A stretch of 35,343 nt of DNA from Oscillatoriales cyanobacterium (GTDB lineage: Bacteria; Cyanobacteriota; Cyanobacteriia; Cyanobacteriales; Microcoleaceae): assembly GCA_004294385.1 (NCBI GenBank), contig REAP01000031.1, positions 1 through 35,343 of the forward strand, read 5' to 3'. This document shows, one piece after another, positions 9,269-17,432 of this stretch. The position numbers and the translations under genes are program-made. The notes beneath the pieces were generated by a model. That model saw only the letters and a program-made list of their open reading frames with translations. It was not told the origin of the DNA and made no database searches. Each line of letters begins with the position of its first letter. Position 1 is the first letter of the stretch.

Positions 9269-9451
9269 GATTCAAGCTAGCGATGAGTTTTGCAGTCCGC
9301 GAGGAAAGGTGAATTTCGTTATATTACCATAATTTATTATTATGTTGTTTAATGAAATTGTCAAAGTATAAAAATTGCTCTCATTTTGGTTGATAATTGT
9401 TTTGGGGAAGATTGGATTGAAGTACAAATCAAAAGTAACAAAGAGGCAGCT

Positions 9452-9820
9452 ATGGCGCGTAAATGTTTTATCATTGAAATGGGAATGGGTATTGACCAGC
9501 ACGGACAAGAACCGACTGTGGCGGCGGCTAGGGCTGTCCGAAATGCGATCGCAAATAATGCTTTACTCGGTGTCTGGGAAGTGGCGGGTTTGACTGACCC
9601 AAATCAAATGATTGTGGAGGTAAAGGTGGGTGTTCCTTACCCGGAACAGGTGCGAAGGGATGAGGTTTTGGCGGTGTTGCCTTTTGGGGAAAAAACTTTG
9701 ATTGTTGAGCAAGGTGGGATGATTGTGGCTGGAAGGGCGATCGCATCTTTGAATGATAAAAATGATGAAATGTTGATTGCGGTAGCGGCGGTGACAGTTT
9801 TTGTGGACACTCAAGACTAA
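9452..9820 (+). CDS. Lin0512 family protein
   Basis: The 122-residue protein reads MARKCFIIEMGMGIDQHGQE, then TVAAARAVRNAIANN and IVEVKVGVPYPEQV, which is the signature of the Lin0512 family of conserved small proteins. The reaction is not known to me. Family members look like single alpha/beta domains with ring-type assembly. AAGAGG at 9441-9446 supports the ATG at 9452. An open frame extends further upstream to about 9386, but that part lies in the AT-rich leader and has no ribosome site. The gene stands alone, and the next gene starts about 100 bases downstream. Confidence 0.85.
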   Translation: MARKCFIIEMGMGIDQHGQEPTVAAARAVRNAIANNALLGVWEVAGLTDPNQMIVEVKVGVPYPEQVRRDEVLAVLPFGEKTLIVEQGGMIVAGRAIASLNDKNDEMLIAVAAVTVFVDTQD

Positions 9821-9922
9821 TTTTCGACTGTTTGAATAGATGGGAGATGTGCGAAGTGCGATCGCGCTAACCCCGATCTAGTAAAGCAATTTAAACAAAC
9901 ACAGGTATAAAATTATAACACC

Positions 9923-11131
9923 ATGTTAAAAGAAGTTAGAATAGAAAATTACAAATCGATTCACAAGCTGAAACTGGAGTTAGGACGAGTCACCGTGTTG
10001 ATTGGTGAGAATGGTTGCGGCAAGAGTAATATCTTAGAGGCGATCGCCTTGGCTTCTGCGGCGGCTGATGATAAACTGGATAACGAGTTTTTAGCTGCAC
10101 GTGGCATTCGAGTTACGGAACCTCAATTAATGCGATCGGCTTTTGAAAAAGATAATCTTACTAAAGAAATTAAAATTGATTTAACAGGAAATGATCAACA
10201 ACCATTTAGTTGTGTTTTAGAAAATGATAACTCTCCCTATTCTAAGTGGCTTAACAAAATCGATTTTTATACTTTTCTTGTTCCAGCTATAAACTTTATC
10301 AATGACAATAAAAATTATCTAGAAAATACTTTTAATCTTCAGGAAAAATACGAGAATGATCCAAATAAATTGTCTATAGAACAAGCAAGCCAGGAATTGA
10401 AACTCAGAGAGTTAGTAAAAAGCAAAGATAAGATACTACAATCATTGCAAAGACATTCTAAAATGTTTGCTATACGTGAATTTATCATTTATTCTCCTGA
10501 AAACCAAGCATTACGAACTTTTGAAAAAGAAGGACAAGTTCAACCATTAGGAATTAATGGAGAAGGCTTGTTTAAACTATTAAAAGTTTTGAGTTCAGAG
10601 AACCAAGAACAGCTTAATGAAATCAAGAAAAAGCTCAAATTGATAGATTGGTTTCAAGATTTTGAAGCTTCTCCAAATTTATCCAATATTCAGAACTCTC
10701 TCCAAATTAAAGATAGATACTTAGATCCAGATTTAGCTTATTTTGACCAAAGAAGTTCTAATGAAGGCTTTTTGTTTTTGCTTTTTTACTTCGCTTTATT
10801 TATTAGCGATATCACACCTAAATTTTTTGCAATTGATAACATTGATGCTTCCCTCAACCCCAGATTATGTCGCAGGTTAACCCAAGAATTAGTCGAATTA
10901 GCAAAAAAACACGACAAACAAGTTATATTTACAACCCACAACCCAGCAGTTTTGGACGGTTTGGATTTAGATGATGATGAACAACGCTTGTTGGTGATTT
11001 ATCGTAACCAATTAGGTCATACTAAAGCCAGACGTATTCTCAAACCTAAACCTCTCGAAGGACAGGAACCTGTTAGACTGTCCGAGGCTTTTTTGAGGGG
11101 CTATATTGGAGGACTTCCTAAGAATTTTTAA
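9923..11131 (+). CDS. AAA family ATPase (AAA_21/RecF-like), first gene of a candidate defence pair
   Basis: The 402-residue protein opens LKEVRIENYKSIHKLKLELG, the usual start of OLD/RecF-like SMC-type ATPases. Walker A is GENGCGKSN at residues 28-36. The C-terminal half has a Walker B-like FFAIDNIDASLNPRLC with D305, and a switch motif FTTHNPAVLDG at about 336-346. The residue after the Walker B aspartate is Asn (N306), not the usual Glu, which is seen in some AAA_21 groups. The middle (about 100-260) is lysine- and glutamate-rich and probably helical. After the first 250 bases the gene is AT-rich and lacks HIP1 sites, unlike its neighbours. The next gene starts one base after its stop, so the two surely work together. 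A role in phage defence is inferred from the family pairing, not shown. Confidence 0.85.
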   Translation: MLKEVRIENYKSIHKLKLELGRVTVLIGENGCGKSNILEAIALASAAADDKLDNEFLAARGIRVTEPQLMRSAFEKDNLTKEIKIDLTGNDQQPFSCVLENDNSPYSKWLNKIDFYTFLVPAINFINDNKNYLENTFNLQEKYENDPNKLSIEQASQELKLRELVKSKDKILQSLQRHSKMFAIREFIIYSPENQALRTFEKEGQVQPLGINGEGLFKLLKVLSSENQEQLNEIKKKLKLIDWFQDFEASPNLSNIQNSLQIKDRYLDPDLAYFDQRSSNEGFLFLLFYFALFISDITPKFFAIDNIDASLNPRLCRRLTQELVELAKKHDKQVIFTTHNPAVLDGLDLDDDEQRLLVIYRNQLGHTKARRILKPKPLEGQEPVRLSEAFLRGYIGGLPKNF

Positions 11132-11132
11132 T

Positions 11133-11804
11133 ATGATTAATTTAGGATTAATTACTGAGGGATTGACTGACCAGATTGTGATTGAAAATATTTTACGAGG
11201 GTATTTCAACAATCCCGATCTAGATATTACACGGCTTCAACCAGAAAGAGATGAAAATGACGAAAACAAATTTACAGGTTATGGTAGTTGGAGTCAAGTT
11301 TTTGCTTATTGCCGTTCAATAGATTTTCAATTATCCTTTCAATCTAATGATTATATAATTATCCAAATAGATACGGATGTTTCAGAAGAGTATGGTATCC
11401 CACAGCAAGATGAAAATGGTGAATTTACTCCTGAAGAGTTGATTGTAAAAGTGATTGAAAAGTTTAAACAGGAAATTGGCGAAGATTTCTACAGTAAATG
11501 TCAACAGCAAATCATTTGGGCTATATCAGTACATTCTATTGAGTGTTGGTTGCTGCCACTTTATTATGAAGACAAGAAGAAAAAGTCTAAATTTAAAAAT
11601 TGTTTAGAGACGTTAAATAAGGAACTTATAAAGAAACATGATTTTAGAATTGACGCTAAGAATCCCGAATATTATCGCACAATTTCCCAACAATATAGCA
11701 AACATAAAATATTGATGGCTTGTTACCAAGACAATCCCAGTTTGAAGAGTTTTGTGGTAGATGTTGAAAGCAAAAAGATTGTGATTGTTTTAGAAGACGA
11801 TTAG
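11133..11804 (+). CDS. TOPRIM-like (RloB/DUF4276-type) protein, partner of the AAA ATPase
   Basis: The 223-residue protein begins MINLGLITEGLTDQIVIENI, where E9 sits like the first acidic residue of a TOPRIM domain. IIIQIDTDVSEEYG gives D80 and D82 as the DxD motif. WAISVHSIECWLLPLYY in the second half resembles the conserved block of DUF4276/RloB-like proteins. The ATG at 11133 lies one base after the stop of the ATPase gene. A GGAGGA sits about 20 bases upstream, and translational coupling is likely. By family knowledge this could be a metal-dependent nuclease controlled by the ATPase, as in OLD-type, PARIS-type or AbiL-like systems. The exact family is uncertain and no known system can be named from the sequence alone. 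Confidence 0.7.
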   Translation: MINLGLITEGLTDQIVIENILRGYFNNPDLDITRLQPERDENDENKFTGYGSWSQVFAYCRSIDFQLSFQSNDYIIIQIDTDVSEEYGIPQQDENGEFTPEELIVKVIEKFKQEIGEDFYSKCQQQIIWAISVHSIECWLLPLYYEDKKKKSKFKNCLETLNKELIKKHDFRIDAKNPEYYRTISQQYSKHKILMACYQDNPSLKSFVVDVESKKIVIVLEDD

Positions 11805-11840
11805 TAAAGTTAGCCAATTTTATATAAACTTTTTCACCTG

Positions 11841-12917
11841 CTAAACTTCCGAGTCTAATTCGCTGACACGCAACTGCACCGGCAACTCTACAGAATTCAA
11901 TTCAGATGACTCTAATAAACCAGCCGCTTCTGACTCAGAATTCAGCTTGTCACCCGATCGCACTTTTTGCAATTTCTCAGCCAAAGTATCCCGCTGATTG
12001 ATTAAATAAATACTCACCAAAGTCAGCCCAACACCCATCGATTGCAACGGATTCAGCACTTCACCCAAAAACAAATTGCCGAATAGTAACGCAAAAACTG
12101 GCGTTAAAAATGTTAAAGAACTTAAACTGGTGAGACTGCCACTGGAAGCAAAATAAAAGAACAAACCGTAGGCGATCGCACTTCCGAACACTGTAGAATA
12201 ACCTAACGCCATCCATCCCGAAAAATCGATATTGACAAACTGGTCAGATTCAGTTGCAGCCGACATTGCCAACAAGGGCAAACCGCCCAAAATCATATGC
12301 CAACCAGTCCCTACCACTGGGTCAACATAACGGCAAACCCAGCGTACCAAAACCGTACCCACAGCCATCGACAAGGCCGCCAACAGCATCAACCATTCTC
12401 CACCCTGAAATAAATCTCCGATACCACCAGAAACCTGCACATTTTCAGGATGAAATAATCCCAAAATAAAGCCATCGGGCAACCCGATCAAACTGATGCC
12501 CAGAACGCCAATAACTAATCCCAACCAGCCCCAAAAACCGATTTTCTCTTGAAACAGCCACAAACACAAAATCGCCACAGCTAGCGGCTGAGAGTCAATC
12601 ATCACCGAACCCAAACCCGCACCGGTTCTAGCTAAACCTTCTGCTAAAAAGCCTTGAAATAAAGTGCCGTCAACTAATGCAAATAGCGAAATCCACAACC
12701 AAGCTTTCCAACCCTGGGGCTGCGCTTTTCCCATGAATGCGGCCGCGAGGAGCACCAAGACACCCGCAGGTATCAAGCGCACTGTGGCTATAAACAGCGG
12801 TGTCGTGTGAGGCATGACTCCTTTCATCGCTACCATCGCGGTTCCCCATAGGAAAAACGGCGCAATCAGCAACAGTGGCGCGAAGGGCAGTTTGGAATCG
12901 GTAAGTTTTAGCTGCAT
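11841..12917 (-). CDS. EamA/DMT-superfamily transporter
   Basis: The 358-residue integral membrane protein has about ten hydrophobic segments in two EamA repeats. The first starts PFAPLLLIAPFFLWGTAMVA and the second spans roughly residues 170-310 (LLAALSMAVGTVLVRWV to VGLTLVSIYLINQ). LFGNLFLGEVLNPLQSMGVG is the classic end block of the second repeat. The last 45 residues are a serine- and glutamate-rich cytosolic tail. Family members export small metabolites or amino acids, and the substrate cannot be told from sequence. The ATG at 12915-12917 has GGAG about 9 bases upstream. No operon partner is visible. The gene is convergent with the ATPase/TOPRIM-like pair. Confidence 0.9.
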   Translation of the reverse strand: MQLKLTDSKLPFAPLLLIAPFFLWGTAMVAMKGVMPHTTPLFIATVRLIPAGVLVLLAAAFMGKAQPQGWKAWLWISLFALVDGTLFQGFLAEGLARTGAGLGSVMIDSQPLAVAILCLWLFQEKIGFWGWLGLVIGVLGISLIGLPDGFILGLFHPENVQVSGGIGDLFQGGEWLMLLAALSMAVGTVLVRWVCRYVDPVVGTGWHMILGGLPLLAMSAATESDQFVNIDFSGWMALGYSTVFGSAIAYGLFFYFASSGSLTSLSSLTFLTPVFALLFGNLFLGEVLNPLQSMGVGLTLVSIYLINQRDTLAEKLQKVRSGDKLNSESEAAGLLESSELNSVELPVQLRVSELDSEV

Positions 12918-13027
12918 GGGGAGGGCTCCAGATGATGGATGAGATTGACTCTCACAGGAATGATGTAGTTTTGTTAAGCAATTTTTACAATTATATATCG
13001 AAGGTGGGTTAAGTGCGATGCACCGGA

Positions 13028-13056
13028 TCTATCCCCCTAGGGGGGCTAGGGGGATC
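13028..13056. repeat. C/G-run palindrome
   Basis: ATCCCCCTAG GGGGGCTAGG GGGAT is an imperfect palindrome in the 196-bp spacer between the transporter and the glycan synthase gene. It resembles the CTAGGG-type repeats elsewhere in the window. No promoter element is evident from it. Confidence 0.5.
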
Positions 13057-13113
13057 TAAACTGATCTGGTGGTTCAAGTCAGCGATAAACCGTCTTTCTC
13101 TTAGTGTGTTTAC

Positions 13114-15597
13114 ATGGTCTTTGGAAGCTGTGTAAACTCGATCGGGCATTTCACACTTATGACAAATTCAAGATTTAACCTTCAAGGCTTTAAACACCGC
13201 GTGCCGATCGCCACCCTAGTCATATTAGGGGTATTTGCTTTCGCAAGTGCGATCTGCACCGCCTGGTTGTCCGGTGAAGGCACTGTCAGCGGTATTTTCA
13301 CCCAAATCAACACTTGGCAACAAGACCCGCCTGTGTGGACGCAAGTGCCTGCTGTCAGCAAGATGTATTTATTAATCCCGACTGTAATCCTCGTCTCAAC
13401 AGTCTTCGCTACAATTAAAATTTCGCCTCAACCGCAGAAATGGTCACAGGCTGTAGTCATCTCCATAGTTTTGGCTTTAACTATTCGGTACGTTTTGTGG
13501 CGATCGCTCGCAACTCTCAATTTAAGCAATCCCCTCAATGGTATCTTTAGTTTGGGGCTGTTTTTCCTCGAAATGTTAATGGTTTTCAGTAGCAGCATTC
13601 AACTTTACCTAATGCTGAGAGTCAAAGACCGTCGCCGAGAAGCCGATCGCATGGCAGTTGCCGTTGAGTCAGGAGACTTTGCCCCTGCCGTAGATATTTT
13701 TATCCCAACCTACAACGAACCTGCCTTTATTTTACGGCGCACAATCATCGGTTGTCAAGCATTAGACTATCCCAACAAAAAACTATATTTACTCGACGAT
13801 ACTCAACGTCCTGAAATCAAATTATTGGCAAAAGAACTGGGATGCGAGTATATAAGCAGAACCGATCACGTCCATGCAAAAGCTGGAAATATCAATCATG
13901 CTAAAGGCTTAACCAATGGGGAACTAATAGTTGTTTTCGATGCAGACTTCATCCCCACCACCAACTTTTTAGCTAGAACAGTCGGATTTTTTCAGAATCC
14001 AGAAATCGCCCTCGTCCAAACTCCCCAAAGCTTTTATAATCACGACCCGATCGCCCGCAATCTGGGATTAGAAAATATTCTCACTTCCGAAGAAGAAGTA
14101 TTTTATAGACAAATTCAAATCATGAAAGATGGTGCAGAAAGCGTAGTTTGTTGTGGCACATCTTTTGTCCTCAGACGCAGCGCTTTAGAAGCAGTGGGAG
14201 GCTTTGTCACCAATTCACTTTGCGAAGATTATTTTACGGGTATTAGACTGTCAGCAACAGGATATCGTTTAGTTTATTTGAATGAAAAATTAAGTGCAGG
14301 TTTGGCTGCTGAAAATATAGATGCTCACCTAACTCAAAGATTCCGGTGGGCGCGAGGCACACTTCAGGCATTTTTTATTGATTCCAATCCTTTAACTATT
14401 CGTGGTCTCAAATTCCGACAAAGACTGTCTCACTTGGAAGGATTACTGCACTGGTTTACCAGTTTAACTAGGGTTTTATTTCTGTTCATACCTTTGGCTT
14501 ATTGGTTTTTAGGTATACTTCCTTTGCGGACAAATTCCCAGGAATTACTCTACTTTTTTCTGCCTTACTATTCGGTGCAACTTACGGTGTTTTCTTGGCT
14601 GAACCGTCGATCGCGATCGGCTTTGCTTTCCGATGTTTACTCCTTTGTCCAGTGTATTCCTTTAGCAGTGACTGTTGTGAGTGCGATGCTCAATCCGTTT
14701 GCGAAAGGATTCAAAGTGACTCCAAAAGGAATTGCCAGCGATCGGTTTCATTTTAACTGGAATTTGGGATGGCCTTTAATCATCTTGTTTGTAGCTACAG
14801 CCTTCGGTTTGTGGCAAAATCTCAACATTTATTTGGTTCATAATATGGGTGGTGGACAGGGAGTTGAAACAAGTGCATATGCGTTAAAAGGGACGAGTTT
14901 TGGCTGGATTTGGAGTGCTTATAACTTGCTGATGTTAGGGATTGCATTGCTGATTTTGGTGGATATTCCTAAACCGGATATTTACGAATGGTTCAATTTA
15001 CGCAGAGTTGTACAATTGAATATAGGCGGTAAAACTTTTTGGGGTATAACTACTATGATTTCGGAAAGTGGTGCTGAAGTTGCTCTGACTCAGCAGCCAA
15101 GTTTTGCTGTTAAAGGTAAAGGTAGACAAGATGCTGATTTCACACCAGAATTTTCGCCAAAATATACAGTAACGGAAAGTTTATCACAGGGTAAAATAGT
15201 CAAATCGAGACCGCTATTTCAGTCAATGCTTGAGTTGGATACAGAAGCTCATTTTGCGATCGATTTGATCGATTGTGATGCGGCGACTTTGGAAATTATG
15301 GAAGAGAAATGTTTGATTCCTGTGGCGAAGATTGAGTTAGTTAGGGATAAATTACCGTTGGATTCAAGTTTTCGCGCAGCAGAATTTCCGACTGTACGAA
15401 TTGCCTTTGATCGCCTAAATATTAGCCAACACCGTTGTTTGATTGAAATGCTATATTGTCGGCCGGGACAGTGGTTGCGTCAGGAGACTCCGGGAGAATT
15501 GCGATCGCTTTGGTTGTTGTTGAGAATTGCTTTTAAACCACGGGCTATTTTTGAGAGAAATCGACCAGTTAGGGCGATCGCAGTTTCGCAAGTTTAG
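13114..15597 (+). CDS. BcsA-like processive glycosyltransferase (cellulose synthase family)
   Basis: The 827-residue membrane enzyme belongs to GT2 and probably makes a beta-linked polysaccharide and moves it across the membrane. Four N-terminal hydrophobic segments (about 30-50, 86-103, 112-130, 142-168) come before the catalytic domain. Catalytic motifs in order: DD at 228-229, DAD at 276-278, ED at 371-372, and QRFRW at 408-412. More membrane segments follow (about 430-610). The part from 620 to 760 sits where BcsA has PilZ, but the c-di-GMP motifs are degenerate: RRVVQ (630-634) instead of RxxxR, and MISESG (648-653) instead of D/NxSxxG. An in-frame ATG at 13159 (MTNSRFN) is an equal start candidate, and neither has a good ribosome site. 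No bcsB, bcsC or other synthase partner is nearby. Cellulose is likely, but other beta-glucans cannot be excluded. Confidence 0.85.
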   Translation: MVFGSCVNSIGHFTLMTNSRFNLQGFKHRVPIATLVILGVFAFASAICTAWLSGEGTVSGIFTQINTWQQDPPVWTQVPAVSKMYLLIPTVILVSTVFATIKISPQPQKWSQAVVISIVLALTIRYVLWRSLATLNLSNPLNGIFSLGLFFLEMLMVFSSSIQLYLMLRVKDRRREADRMAVAVESGDFAPAVDIFIPTYNEPAFILRRTIIGCQALDYPNKKLYLLDDTQRPEIKLLAKELGCEYISRTDHVHAKAGNINHAKGLTNGELIVVFDADFIPTTNFLARTVGFFQNPEIALVQTPQSFYNHDPIARNLGLENILTSEEEVFYRQIQIMKDGAESVVCCGTSFVLRRSALEAVGGFVTNSLCEDYFTGIRLSATGYRLVYLNEKLSAGLAAENIDAHLTQRFRWARGTLQAFFIDSNPLTIRGLKFRQRLSHLEGLLHWFTSLTRVLFLFIPLAYWFLGILPLRTNSQELLYFFLPYYSVQLTVFSWLNRRSRSALLSDVYSFVQCIPLAVTVVSAMLNPFAKGFKVTPKGIASDRFHFNWNLGWPLIILFVATAFGLWQNLNIYLVHNMGGGQGVETSAYALKGTSFGWIWSAYNLLMLGIALLILVDIPKPDIYEWFNLRRVVQLNIGGKTFWGITTMISESGAEVALTQQPSFAVKGKGRQDADFTPEFSPKYTVTESLSQGKIVKSRPLFQSMLELDTEAHFAIDLIDCDAATLEIMEEKCLIPVAKIELVRDKLPLDSSFRAAEFPTVRIAFDRLNISQHRCLIEMLYCRPGQWLRQETPGELRSLWLLLRIAFKPRAIFERNRPVRAIAVSQV

Positions 15598-15609
15598 CTA
15601 CATCTCCGT

Positions 15610-15767
15610 ACCCTGAGCGTAGTCGAAGGGTTAACTGATTTAACTGGTTAACTGGTTCCCAGGCTGAAGCCTGGGAACCCATATCTAGAGGCTCTGCCTC
15701 GCTGGGGGAAAATAGAAATTGAGGCAGAGCCTCCGGATCAGCGTTACCAGGCTGGAGCCTGGTAACG
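15610..15767. repeat. Cluster of three palindromes after the glycan synthase gene
   Basis: Three inverted repeats follow each other. GGTTCCCAGGCT/AGCCTGGGAACC is at 15654-15679. GAGGCTCTGCCTC at 15688-15700 pairs with GAGGCAGAGCCTC at 15721-15733. CGTTACCAGGCT/AGCCTGGTAACG is at 15742-15767. A CCCTGAGCGTAGTCGAAGGG unit sits at 15611-15630. One or more could end transcription of the synthase gene, but none has a long T tract. Confidence 0.75.
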
Positions 15768-15861
15768 AGTAGAATTTACTTTTCAAATCCTGATTTATAT
15801 TTGATAATATGAGTATTAGGGTGACATCAAGTGATTGATTCTTCTAAAAAATTATGAACCT

Positions 15862-16251
15862 ATGAAACTCAAGTCATCTTTTTTGTATAAATTAGTCTTG
15901 GTGGCAAATTTGCTCCTAGGATCTGTCACCGCTTTCGGTGTTAGCGCTCAAGCCGAGACGAAAAGCTCTACTGAGAATTATAAATCTCAATGCAGTTTTT
16001 ACGGACAAAATCAACGACAAGCACAAACAATCGGCTGTTCAATTAAACAGAATCCAAACAAAATTACAATTACCTGGGATGATGGGTTCACAACTAATTT
16101 GGTTTTTTCACCAGATGGTATTTGGCAATCAATGCCATCTCGATCCAAAGCAGACGTAACATTTTATACGGCTACTGGACAAGTATCTAGGGTTGAAATT
16201 TACGAAGGCCCAGGTAAAGGCATTCTGGTTGTCAAGCCCGCTTTGAGGTAA
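15862..16251 (+). CDS. Small exported protein of unknown function
   Basis: The 129-residue protein starts MKLKSSFLYKLVLVANLLLG and has a clear Sec signal peptide with a likely cut after AQA at residue 31 (VSAQA-ETK). The mature part of about 98 residues has two cysteines (CSFYGQNQRQAQTIGC) that could form a disulfide bond, followed by beta-rich sequence (KITITWDDGFTTNLVF, VTFYTATGQVSRVEIY). I do not recognise a named family. It looks like a small periplasmic or secreted domain found in cyanobacteria. I chose the ATG at 15862 because it gives a proper signal peptide. The frame is open nine codons further upstream without a good start. It is convergent with the small membrane protein gene at 16289. 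Confidence 0.75.
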   Translation: MKLKSSFLYKLVLVANLLLGSVTAFGVSAQAETKSSTENYKSQCSFYGQNQRQAQTIGCSIKQNPNKITITWDDGFTTNLVFSPDGIWQSMPSRSKADVTFYTATGQVSRVEIYEGPGKGILVVKPALR

Positions 16252-16288
16252 GGTCAAAACAACCCGATTTATTTGAAAAATCGTCGAT

Positions 16289-16471
16289 CTATCGGAGAGA
16301 TGACGATGGCGGTTTTGGGGTTGGTGCTTTGGGAAGAGTGCGAGTTGGTGGCGGTGGAGTCGGGATATTTGCGCCGGTGCGACTTGCAAACCACCAGATT
16401 CCAGTACCTACGATCGCGATCGTCATCATCAGAGATAAAATAACAACCGGGGCTTGATTTTTTTGAGACAT
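16289..16471 (-). CDS. Small single-pass membrane protein with proline-rich tail, behind xisI
   Basis: This 60-residue protein begins MSQKNQAPVVILSLMMTIAI and has one membrane helix (about residues 8-29, ending GIWWF). A tail rich in Pro, Thr, Ser and Lys follows (PTPPPPTRTLPKAPTPKPPS). Its first 30 residues match the N-terminus of the receptor encoded at 17433-18872 (MSQRNETVILVLSLVITMGL, then GIWWL). The ATG is three bases after the xisI stop, so it is probably translated from the same mRNA. It may be a genuine small protein or the surviving anchor of a lost receptor copy. Function unknown. Confidence 0.55.
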   Translation of the reverse strand: MSQKNQAPVVILSLMMTIAIVGTGIWWFASRTGANIPTPPPPTRTLPKAPTPKPPSSSLR

Positions 16472-16474
16472 AGT

Positions 16475-16852
16475 TTACTTAGCCAAAACTGAGGGCAATT
16501 CGCGAATCTCTTCCCCTGTTCCAAAATCAGTAAACTGGCGCACCTCTGGTTCATGGAATGCTAAGACAATATCTTCTTTAGGCACTCCCAATTCGACGAG
16601 TTCGTTGGCAATTCCGACTTCAGTACCATCATGCTGAATCCAAATTTTTCCACCCTTGATGTCAAGATGTAGAACACAGCCAAAATCGCGTTTATTGCCA
16701 CGCCACCCAACATATAGCAGTTGATAATGGTCTTGCTCAGCATCAAAAAGAGTTTGCACTTCGTATTCTTGGGCGTTTCGTTGTATTGAAGCGCGTTCTT
16801 GCCGTTCTGAAAGCAGATGACGAATGTATTGCCGATATTGCTCTATAGCCAT
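16475..16852 (-). CDS. xisI: XisI family protein
   Basis: The 125-residue protein carries the XisI hallmarks: YRQYIRHLLSERQ at the N-terminus, YQLLYVGWRG, HLDIKGGKIWIQHDGTEVG, IANELVELGVPKEDIVLAFH, and the C-terminal VRQFTDFG. XisI was first described as a factor controlling excision of the fdxN element in heterocyst-forming Anabaena. It is widespread in filamentous cyanobacteria that have no such element, usually next to xisH. Here it overlaps xisH by 10 bp, so the two are translationally coupled. Length is normal. Its biochemical role is unknown, and a toxin-antitoxin-like or element-mobility role remains open. Confidence 0.93.
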   Translation of the reverse strand: MAIEQYRQYIRHLLSERQERASIQRNAQEYEVQTLFDAEQDHYQLLYVGWRGNKRDFGCVLHLDIKGGKIWIQHDGTEVGIANELVELGVPKEDIVLAFHEPEVRQFTDFGTGEEIRELPSVLAK

Positions 16853-17253
16853 TGGACAATAACCTCTTGTTGTACATCATAAATCATCAATCGTAGTTGA
16901 TATCGCTTAACCGCAGCTACAATAAACCGTCGTTGAAAGAAACTTTCATAAACTGGTACTCGCACTGCTAGATAGAGTAAACGATCTGGTTCAATAGTTT
17001 CAAGTGCATCGCGATAATTAAGGAATTGTCCCAATGCAGTATGAAAATCTGAGACATTGGAGGAACTGATGAAACTTTTAATTTCTACAGCAATTTTCTG
17101 ACTCTCTCGCTGCGCGGCTAACAGTTGTTCCGCCGCCAAATCAATCTCAAAATCTACATCATCAACATTAATTTGATAGGGGTCAGCCGTAATTTGCCAA
17201 TCTTCCTTTTCTAAAGCAGTCTTGACAACATCATGAAACCGATCTTTTGCCAT
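16843..17253 (-). CDS. xisH: XisH family protein, PD-(D/E)XK-like fold
   Basis: The 136-residue protein starts MAKDRFHDVVKTALEKEDWQ, the standard XisH opening. FEIDLAAEQ with D38 and IAVEIKSF with E57 and K59 form a PD-(D/E)XK nuclease-like core. FHTALGQFLNYRDAL and the later RFIVAAVKRYQLRLMIYD are conserved XisH blocks. It is the upstream gene of the xisH-xisI pair and probably sets translation of xisI through the overlap. XisH is known as one of the fdxN element excision factors in Anabaena. No fdxN element is visible in this window. Confidence 0.93.
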   Translation of the reverse strand: MAKDRFHDVVKTALEKEDWQITADPYQINVDDVDFEIDLAAEQLLAAQRESQKIAVEIKSFISSSNVSDFHTALGQFLNYRDALETIEPDRLLYLAVRVPVYESFFQRRFIVAAVKRYQLRLMIYDVQQEVIVQWL

Positions 17254-17358
17254 ACAAGTTTTCTAGTTGTGGATAATTACTAATTTTGTCAGCACTTCTG
17301 CTGGACTAGCCCTAGAACTTACCACTACATATTATAACCTACATTCCACACTCACGAA

Positions 17359-17430
17359 TATAGCAACCGCCAAAGCGATTTGGTCACTGAGCGTAGTCGA
17401 AGTGTCCTAACCATTTTAGCGGTTGCTATA
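17359..17430. repeat. Inverted repeat with 12-bp arms
   Basis: TATAGCAACCGC (17359-17370) and GCGGTTGCTATA (17419-17430) are perfect arms around a 48-bp centre that contains CACTGAGCGTAGTCGAAGTG. It sits between the receptor gene stop and the xisH promoter region. It may be a small non-autonomous mobile element or a terminator for the receptor gene. Confidence 0.75.
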
Positions 17431-17432
17431 GC

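Noticed and set aside
16475..17253. Sign of an fdxN-type excised element at xisH-xisI
   Set aside because: No fdxN, xisF recombinase or attachment repeats are visible. XisH-XisI pairs are common without such an element.
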